Of a stretch of DNA of 11,297 bases, positions 1-5,287 are shown piece by piece. The stretch covers positions 1 through 11,297 of the forward strand of contig JAUXGF010000033.1 in NCBI GenBank assembly GCA_030622395.1, read 5' to 3'. The stretch comes from Calditrichaceae bacterium. GTDB taxonomy: Bacteria; Calditrichota; Calditrichia; Calditrichales; Calditrichaceae. Position 1 is the first letter of the stretch; the number at the start of each line of letters is the position of its first letter. A model generated the notes under the pieces. The model was not told the origin of the DNA. It did no database searches and saw only the letters and a program-made list of their open reading frames with translations. Position numbers and translations under genes: made by a program.

Positions 1-130
1 ACAGCCTGTACTTCGGGGTAGCCCTTCCCTAATACAATAGGGAAGGGGAAAAGATGTAAAATGCAAACACACCCCTAACCCCTCTTCCTGACATCGGGAT
101 TTCCGCTCCGCTCCAACAAGAGGGGAATTT
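1..130. repeat. GC-rich hairpin-bearing intergenic segment
   Basis: There is no gene in this segment. It holds two inverted repeats. The first is a perfect 10-bp stem at 22-31 and 38-47 with a 6-base loop. The second is an 8-bp stem, CCCCTCTT at 79-86 pairing with AAGAGGGG at 118-125, around a 31-base loop. A short perfect 6-bp dyad (CAAGCA/TGCTTG, 138-151) follows just outside. Neither long stem is followed by a T-run on either strand, so they do not look like intrinsic terminators. The start of the window (ACAG, then CTTCGGGGT) resembles the island near 1461-1492, so it may be the truncated end of the same interspersed element. The GC-rich islands stand out against the AT-rich surroundings. 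Calling this a dispersed repeat is an inference from partial similarity inside this window. Confidence 0.4.
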
Positions 131-194
131 CAGAATCCAAGCATCTGCTTGAGACGTCACAAGAGCATAATTAATAATTCTCAATCCGTCATTC

Positions 195-860
195 TTAAAA
201 GGCATAGGATAAAGTCATTTTTGCGCCCCTTTTCGCCGGAACAATATTTAAACCAAAACCCGGTTGGTTTGAATAAATGCGGTTATACAATTTACGATTA
301 TACCGTTCCACTTCTTTGTGGGCGTCAAACATTTCCCAAATAGCAAAAATGAGCGCGCCTGACATGCCAATATAATAGGCGGACGTTATTTCTGTTTCAG
401 TATAATAATAACCATAATCATTATACTCTTTTTCTTCTATACCTGCGGTTACGGCAAATACGGCACAGCCAACTCTTGCTGCAGTGAACAATAAACCCCT
501 GCCCCAATTGCCGGCATAAGCGTGCCCGGCGCTTGTTAGTAAGCAAGAAAAAACTACAGCCGTCCCCGGATTTTTCTTTTGAGTTTCATATAACATCTGT
601 TTTTGTTGATTGGTTTCGCCGCTTGTTTTCCTTTGGGGGGTAGTCACTTCTTTTGTTATTTTATCAATATCGGAATAACTGTAAGCCACAACAGAGCCGT
701 CTAACAATTCAATTTTAACATAATTGTTTATTACATTCTCAATAATACGACCCTTAACAACGGCGCCGTTTTTGAAATGAATAACGTCAAGATCCTTTTG
801 CCCAAAAGAAAAGCCGCACAACAAAACCAGAAAGGTTAAAGTCAATAACATCTTTTTCAT
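195..860 (-). CDS. Exported small envelope protein of unknown function (GxxHxYxGxWxRG membrane motif)
   Basis: This is a 221-residue protein whose function I cannot name. Residues 1-21 form a typical signal peptide (positive MKK, hydrophobic core, end FGQ) with probable cleavage after Q21. The cysteine at 15 is not in a lipobox. Residues 25-70 form a compact beta-rich segment of the 'FKNGAVVKGRI...DGSVVAYSYSDIDKI' type, common in exported proteins of Bacteroidota-like bacteria. A polar linker (71-97) leads to two hydrophobic stretches (about 100-140 and 159-178). The first contains SAGHAYAGNWGRGLLF, which resembles the G-x-G-x-x-Y-x-G-x-x-x-x-G motif of TM2/DUF5683-like small membrane proteins. 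The last residues (about 201-221) alternate in a beta pattern ending in F, as in outer-membrane-associated proteins. The start is supported by AGGAG (complement of 868-872) just upstream. It is transcribed away from the amidase gene across a 776-bp spacer. Reality of the gene is near certain; envelope location is inferred. Confidence 0.85.
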   Translation of the reverse strand: MKKMLLTLTFLVLLCGFSFGQKDLDVIHFKNGAVVKGRIIENVINNYVKIELLDGSVVAYSYSDIDKITKEVTTPQRKTSGETNQQKQMLYETQKKNPGTAVVFSCLLTSAGHAYAGNWGRGLLFTAARVGCAVFAVTAGIEEKEYNDYGYYYTETEITSAYYIGMSGALIFAIWEMFDAHKEVERYNRKLYNRIYSNQPGFGLNIVPAKRGAKMTLSYAF

Positions 861-1636
861 AGATATTCTCCTAATTAATAATTGGTATTTAGTAAATTGT
901 TTTTAATATCGATTATGTTATTACAAAATTATAGTTATTTTTTTGAATAACTTTTATTAGCTCCTTTTAATTCTAATAATGTTAGAAAAATTAATTACTC
1001 CCTTGCTACATATTAGTATTATAAATCACAAATCATACAGTAAATATATAAAAATTAAAAGGATAAATGAATATAGAATTTTAACTTTTTTTAAATTATT
1101 ATAATATAAGAAAGTAATGTGCATAAATATAATTAAAAAAATTTTTCTAATAATAAAGCTAAAAACTTTTTAAACATTTAAGGCTCTGTATCGATTTGTG
1201 TGGGTAAATATAATAATAAAAAATGACTAAAGTTTTCATTAACTATAGTTCACTTTTAACTTTAGATATTTTGAATAGTGTAAACTTTACCCCGACCATT
1301 CTTAATTAATTCAAACACAAGACGAGACAATTCATAAATCCAATTCTTCACCAATTCACCTATTCTGAATTATTACTATTTTTTGCCCCGGAGGCGCGGA
1401 CTGTAAATTTTATTAATAGTTAATAATACCATATTATTCCCCTGGCATTTTAAACAGCTCGCCCCGTCCCACAGGGACCCCTTCGGGGTGGCGCATATAA
1501 AGGATTATCCGAAAACAGCGCTGTCTTAAAAATATATTTTATTAATTAACATTTTTTAAGTATTTTCCGAATATATTAATGATTTAAAATCAGGTAAAAT
1601 TAAATTACATATAATAACATACAATGCAGGCTAAAC
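861..1636. other. 776-bp AT-rich divergent intergenic region
   Basis: No open frame with a credible start and Shine-Dalgarno sequence is visible here. The stretch is extremely AT-rich except for GC-rich patches at about 1385-1400 and 1460-1493. It separates two divergent genes, so it must carry both promoters. Upstream of the minus-strand gene, the complement of 924-933 contains TATAATTTTG. This fits a sigma-70 -10 box and also the TAnnTTTG element of Bacteroidota, but no convincing partner box lies at the right distance. A 6-bp dyad (GTTATT 934-939, AATAAC 946-951) lies next to it. Upstream of the amidase, TATAAT occurs at 1610-1615, again without a clear -35 box. Because the base composition makes such matches likely by chance, none is called as a promoter. 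Confidence 0.5.
1460..1495. repeat. GC-rich double-hairpin element
   Basis: A GC-rich island sits in otherwise AT-rich spacer. It contains two perfect overlapping dyads: GTCCC-ACA-GGGAC at 1466-1478 and ACCCC-TTC-GGGGT at 1477-1489. An alternative pairing joins CCCCG (1462-1466) with CGGGG (1484-1488), so two mutually exclusive folds are possible. The order GCCCC, ACAG, GGGGT, GC-rich tail is shared with the island at 3793-3837 and partly with the first 24 bases of the window. No T-tract follows. It lies about 145 bp upstream of the amidase start, too far for a leader attenuator to be assumed. An interspersed repeat is the simplest reading. Confidence 0.4.
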
Positions 1637-3730
1637 ATGAAACCTATCATCTCTTTATTATTAATAAGTTTACTCCTAACAGGTTGTAGTTGGTTTAAGG
1701 TAAAAGAAAAAGTTTGGACGGATCTGCCTGAAACTTATTTTGCCGAGCCTCTTTACGCCAAATATTTAGAAGGATTTAAAATCGTGCTTGATCCCGGGCA
1801 CGGGGGCTTGGCGCATTTGAAGAATTATAAACGCGGTCCAACAGGCGTGCGCGAAGCGGAAATAAACCTGCGTGTAGCAGTTTTTTTGAAAGAATTTTTA
1901 GAGCAAGCCGGCGCCGAAGTTATTTTAACCCGCGACGGCGATTATTTTGTCAGTTTGGATGACCGGGCTAAAATGGCAAATGAGTCCGGCGCGGATTTTA
2001 TGATCTCACTGCATCATAACGCTTCAAGCAGACCGTCAGCTAATCATGCTTCTGTTTATTATCATATCCATCCCGATCTTTCGCCCGCCAGCATGGATCT
2101 TGCCCGTAATGTTTATTTGGGAATTGTAGACGCTTTGCATTTACACGAATTATCAAAAGACGGGCTGCACTCAGATCAGCTAATCTATCCATCCGGATTT
2201 GGTTTATTAAGAGGAACAAAGATACCGGTTATTTTATGCGAAAGTTCCTTCCATTCTAATCCGCAGGAAGAGAAACGTTTAAAAAATGAAGAGTATAACC
2301 GCCGCGAGGCTTATGGTATTTTTTGTGGTGTCGCCAGGTATGTTCAGGGCGGCATTCCTTCCGCCTCTTTAATAAATGAAGATACGTTCAGCGTCAGCAA
2401 AACCCCGCTTTTGCGACTAAACGTTACCGACGGGTTGCGTTCGAGAGAAGGGTGGGACGCCCCGCGCCTGCGTCTGTTCAGCAATATGATTGACGCCTGT
2501 GTCGACGGACAAAAAGTTCCTTTTAAATATGACAGGGAAGCCTCGCAGATTACAATTCAGATTGACAGCAGTCTGGCAAACGGCGAACATTATGTGGAAA
2601 TGAATCTGATCAATTTATTTAAGAATAGTAATTTACCATGCAAATGCCGCTTTATTATAGCTTCACCCTGCCGGAAAATCCGTTTTTTAACTCCCGCCGA
2701 TAGCATCCTTGCCGACGGTATTTCTTATTTATCGGTAGACATTGAATTTTTAGATATGGACGACCAGTCAATTTGGGATGGCAGCGAATACCAGGTTTAT
2801 AATTCCGGCGGTATTTTAGAGCATAATAAGATAACGCTGGCTGAGGGTAAAGTCCGCCTTTATTTACACAGTGATTATATAAATACGGAAGCCTTGTTAT
2901 TTGCTCAGGCTGATGAAGCGAAAGACTCGCTAAGAATTCAGTTTGTTAAGTCTGGTTTATCCATTTTTCAAGGTGAAATAAGCGACGTTCAAACCCAATC
3001 TGCGCTGGCGGATGTAAATATATTTTGGGAAGATAGCTTGTTTTGTCAAACTGATTTTGACGGACGTTTTTTTAAAAAAGATTTACCGGCTGATAAATAT
3101 GATTTGAGAATCGCCAAAAAGGGCTATCATACCGAAACCCGCGCGGCGTTGATAAAAGAAAACAAAACGACAATCCTAAATGCACAATTAGAGCCGGTTG
3201 ACCAAGGCGTTTTTTTGGGACAAAGCATTATACTTGACGCTCAGTTCGGCGGTTCGGAAGTGGGCGCGCAATTAAATGATACGCTCACTGCGTCTGTTTA
3301 TAACTTACAGGTTATGCTTCATTTGGCTGAATTACTGGATAATGCCGGAATGCAGGTATACCAGGTTCGGCAAAACAATCTTTTCTATCCGGTGGATGAA
3401 AGGATTAAGTGGATTAATGAAATCCCGGACGGTTTTTATTTGCGGTTCGGCGCAAGCTGGACAAAAGATGATTCGGCAAGAACGCATATAACTATTTATC
3501 CCGGCAGTATGAACGCTCAGAATATATCTCAGAATATTCTTGATACATTTAAACAGATTGATTTCTCTTCAAAATTGGATCAAAATGTAAATATCCCGGA
3601 AGTTCGAAATACAAATAAAACAGCCGTTGCCTTAGAATTACAAATTAAATCTTTACTTCCGGCAGAGGAGGTTGTAAATAAAATTTATGACGCTTTAAAA
3701 AAATATTATCATAGTTTAAGATTGCAGTAA
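1637..3730 (+). CDS. Lipoprotein N-acetylmuramoyl-L-alanine amidase (Amidase_3) with Ig-like, CarboxypepD-reg-like and degenerate second amidase domains
   Basis: This is a predicted zinc amidase of 697 residues that cuts the bond between N-acetylmuramic acid and L-alanine in peptidoglycan. Residues 1-17 form a lipoprotein signal with lipobox LTGC (lipidated C17). S18 follows, so in a Gram-negative cell the outer membrane is the likely site. The catalytic domain spans about 47-237. It has LDPGHGG with zinc ligand H55, REAEINL with E73, SLHHNA with H126, and CESSFHSNP with the catalytic E202, so it looks active. Residues about 245-345 and 350-443 look like two beta-sandwich domains, the second Big/invasin-like (IEFLDMDDQSIWDG). 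Residues 443-520 resemble a carboxypeptidase regulatory-like domain (TDFDGRFFKKDLPADKYDL). Residues about 530-692 repeat the amidase pattern without the ligands: LDAQFGG has F537 where H55 should be. The family is usually 200-450 residues, so this is a long, modular member. The Shine-Dalgarno sequence is weak (CAGG, 1627-1630), but the start is fixed by the signal peptide. Confidence 0.9.
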   Translation: MKPIISLLLISLLLTGCSWFKVKEKVWTDLPETYFAEPLYAKYLEGFKIVLDPGHGGLAHLKNYKRGPTGVREAEINLRVAVFLKEFLEQAGAEVILTRDGDYFVSLDDRAKMANESGADFMISLHHNASSRPSANHASVYYHIHPDLSPASMDLARNVYLGIVDALHLHELSKDGLHSDQLIYPSGFGLLRGTKIPVILCESSFHSNPQEEKRLKNEEYNRREAYGIFCGVARYVQGGIPSASLINEDTFSVSKTPLLRLNVTDGLRSREGWDAPRLRLFSNMIDACVDGQKVPFKYDREASQITIQIDSSLANGEHYVEMNLINLFKNSNLPCKCRFIIASPCRKIRFLTPADSILADGISYLSVDIEFLDMDDQSIWDGSEYQVYNSGGILEHNKITLAEGKVRLYLHSDYINTEALLFAQADEAKDSLRIQFVKSGLSIFQGEISDVQTQSALADVNIFWEDSLFCQTDFDGRFFKKDLPADKYDLRIAKKGYHTETRAALIKENKTTILNAQLEPVDQGVFLGQSIILDAQFGGSEVGAQLNDTLTASVYNLQVMLHLAELLDNAGMQVYQVRQNNLFYPVDERIKWINEIPDGFYLRFGASWTKDDSARTHITIYPGSMNAQNISQNILDTFKQIDFSSKLDQNVNIPEVRNTNKTAVALELQIKSLLPAEEVVNKIYDALKKYYHSLRLQ

Positions 3731-3736
3731 AAATTT

Positions 3737-3760
3737 AAGTAAAATTATTACTTTTATTTA
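3737..3760 (+). terminator. Possible weak terminator after the amidase gene
   Basis: Seven bases after the stop codon lies AAGTAA (3737-3742), a 5-base loop, then TTACTT (3748-3753), running into a T-rich stretch. The stem has six pairs and only one is G-C, so it is weak. Position and T-rich tail suit an intrinsic terminator, but the AT-rich context makes a chance match plausible. Confidence 0.25.
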
Positions 3761-3779
3761 TATAATGTTGTAAGTTTTA

Positions 3780-3850
3780 AATTAGGAATTAGCCCCACCA
3801 CACAGTGGTCACCTCGTGAAAGGGGTCGCTGCGCGAGAATTAGGAATTAG
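3780..3850. repeat. 13-bp direct repeats flanking a GC-rich hairpin element
   Basis: AATTAGGAATTAG occurs at 3780-3792 and again, perfectly, at 3838-3850. Each copy is itself a 7-bp near-tandem (AATTAGG AATTAG). Between them lie 45 bases that are GC-rich and can fold (CCAC 3798-3801 with GTGG 3805-3808). These bases share the order GCCCC, CACAG, GGGGT, GC tail with the element at 1460-1495. The picture fits a small mobile hairpin element with duplicated target, or a spacer inside an ATTAGGA microsatellite. There is no transposase, so any movement would have to be driven in trans. Confidence 0.45.
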
Positions 3851-3940
3851 GAGATGAGCTTCTAAATATTTGGGATGCAATTTAATATTGTAATGTTAAG
3901 AATTTTTTAGAGCACATACTCACAAGACTGTGTTTAATAA

Positions 3941-3945
3941 GGAGG
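3941..3945 (+). promoter_or_regulatory. Strong Shine-Dalgarno site of the PAS protein gene
   Basis: TAAGGAGG, with its GGAGG core at 3941-3945, lies four bases before the ATG at 3950. It is the strongest ribosome binding site in the window and fixes this start. A second ATG at 3946 is in another frame and too close to be used. Confidence 0.6.
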
Positions 3946-3949
3946 ATGT

Positions 3950-4933
3950 ATGTTAAAAAATAAAGAATCGTATAAAATCGCGGTTCTCGGATTAATGCTG
4001 ACCCTCTGTTTATTGGTAACATACTATTGTCATTTTATCTTAAAAATTGAAACCATCTTTACGCATCTTTTCTATGTGCCCATTATCTTTGCCAGTTTGT
4101 GGTGGTATCGTAAGGGTATAGCAGTCGCTGTATTCTTAGCTATAGCGCTGCTTATTTTAAATTTCTTTAGCCCGCTTGAAAATACTATATGGACAAACGC
4201 CGCCCGTTCATTCATGTTTATTGTTGTAGGCGCCACCGTTGCCGTATTGAATAAAAAGAAGCAGATTTTGGGAGCTAAGTTGCAAGAATACTGCAAAACA
4301 TTAGAGCAGTGGGTGGATGAACGCACAAAAGATCTCAAAGAAGCGCAAGAAAAACAACGGGCAATTCTTGACGGCATCGGCGACGCAGTAGTTGTTTTGA
4401 ATAGTAATCTGAATATCCTCTGGGCGAATGAGACCGCATCAAAACAATATGGATCAGTTACCGGTAAACAATGTTTCGAAGAATTTGAATGGTTGGAAAA
4501 GCCAAGTACGGATCATCTCGTTAGCAAAACTTATGCGGACGGGCTTGTCAATACAATAGAAAAAGAGGGAGTCCTTAAAGATGGAATCCGTATCAATTTC
4601 ATAGCTAACAGCTCACCGGTAAGAGACATGGAAGGAAACGTGGTTTCGGTTGTCGTGATATTTCATGATATTAGCGAGCGAAAAACAGCGGAGAAAGAGC
4701 GGGAGAAACTTATTACTGAACTTAAAGAATCACTCGTCAAAGTTAAAACTCTGAGCGGACTTTTACCTATTTGCGCTTCTTGTAAAAAAATAAGGGATGA
4801 TAAAGGATATTGGCATAAAGTTGAAGAATATATTCATGATCATTCTGAAGTAGAATTCACTCACGGTCTTTGTCCTGATTGTTCTAAAAAGCTATATCCT
4901 GACTATTATAAAAACGGTGATGAAAATAAGTAA
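3950..4933 (+). CDS. Membrane PAS-domain sensor protein with C-terminal four-cysteine module, no catalytic output
   Basis: This is a 327-residue sensory protein. Hydrophobic segments at about 10-30, 36-53, 56-74 and 84-101 suggest four membrane helices (HLFYVPIIFASLWW is typical of small integral sensor modules). A charged coiled-coil linker follows (about 108-137, TLEQWVDERTKDL). One PAS domain spans about 138-242 (ILDGIGDAVVVLN start; VVVIFHDISERK end). After a second short helix comes the C-terminal module LSGLLPICASCKKIRDD, then FTHGLCPDCSKKLYP, with C275, C278, C308 and C311 (plus H305). I know this C-terminal module from many PAS and response regulator proteins. The paired CxxC motifs suggest metal or redox binding, which is inference. 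No histidine kinase, GGDEF, EAL or DNA-binding domain is present. The gene stands alone, 219 bp after the amidase and 354 bp before the kinase. The membrane anchoring and PAS assignment are firm; the signal and output are unknown. Confidence 0.85.
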   Translation: MLKNKESYKIAVLGLMLTLCLLVTYYCHFILKIETIFTHLFYVPIIFASLWWYRKGIAVAVFLAIALLILNFFSPLENTIWTNAARSFMFIVVGATVAVLNKKKQILGAKLQEYCKTLEQWVDERTKDLKEAQEKQRAILDGIGDAVVVLNSNLNILWANETASKQYGSVTGKQCFEEFEWLEKPSTDHLVSKTYADGLVNTIEKEGVLKDGIRINFIANSSPVRDMEGNVVSVVVIFHDISERKTAEKEREKLITELKESLVKVKTLSGLLPICASCKKIRDDKGYWHKVEEYIHDHSEVEFTHGLCPDCSKKLYPDYYKNGDENK

Positions 4934-5287
4934 GTAAAATACAGTAAATGCAAATATATTTTCTGTAATAAAGTAAAAGGTTGTTAAACCGTAGGAATCA
5001 CTACACCTATAAAGGATTATTATTTAAAAATTTTTAACGGTTAAACGTTTTGAAGAATGGAGTGGTGGAAGAATGAAGTAATGGAGTACTGGAGTGATGG
5101 AAGAATTGGAATACTGGAATGCTGGAGTAATAGGGTAATGGAATGTCTGCATAAGTGATAGAATATAACTATTAAACCATTCAGCCATTTAGCTATTATT
5201 CCAAGTCTTTGCTCAATTAAACTATTACGATAAATTTAAACAAGCAGTTCTGACAGCAATTATCCTGTAATTATCGGAGAATAAGTT
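4934..5287. other. 354-bp intergenic region before the kinase cluster
   Basis: No gene is visible. The main feature is the 8-bp tandem repeat at 5050-5146. Before it, GTTAAACCGT (about 4983-4992) and ACGGTTAAAC (about 5036-5045) form an inverted repeat with one mismatch. The string TATAAAGGATTAT at about 5009-5021 is also found next to the GC-rich element at about 1495-1507. The last 140 bases are AT-rich and end in the Shine-Dalgarno sequence of the kinase (GGAGA, 5276-5280). The promoter of the kinase cluster should lie here, but I cannot pick one with confidence. Confidence 0.4.
5050..5146. repeat. Degenerate 8-bp tandem repeat (consensus TGGARTAA)
   Basis: About twelve consecutive units of 8 bases start at 5050, 5058, 5066, 5074, 5082, 5090, 5098, 5107, 5115, 5123, 5131 and 5139. 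Examples are TGGAGTGG, TGGAAGAA, TGGAGTAC, TGGAATAC and TGGAATGC. One unit (5098) has nine bases. The first four bases are nearly always TGGA and the second half varies. The period is not a multiple of three and no reading frame spans it, so it is non-coding. It lies about 140 bp upstream of the membrane kinase gene. There are no unique spacers, so it is not a CRISPR array. Confidence 0.75.

Noticed and set aside
22..47. Intrinsic terminator
   Set aside because: The stem is perfect, but no T-run follows on either strand.
149..343. Open frame of 64 codons on the plus strand
   Set aside because: It overlaps the 3' end of the well-supported minus-strand gene, has no Shine-Dalgarno site and no recognisable protein features.
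924..933. Bacteroidota-type TAnnTTTG promoter on the minus strand
   Set aside because: The -7 match exists, but no -33 TTTG partner is found at the right distance, and AT-rich sequence gives such matches by chance.
3276..3491. 71-codon plus-strand frame inside the amidase gene
   Set aside because: It is wholly inside the amidase coding sequence in another frame and shows no domain features. Other overlapping frames within the kinase genes were dropped for the same reason.
5050..5146. CRISPR-like array
   Set aside because: The units are 8 bases, contiguous and degenerate, with no unique spacers and no cas genes.
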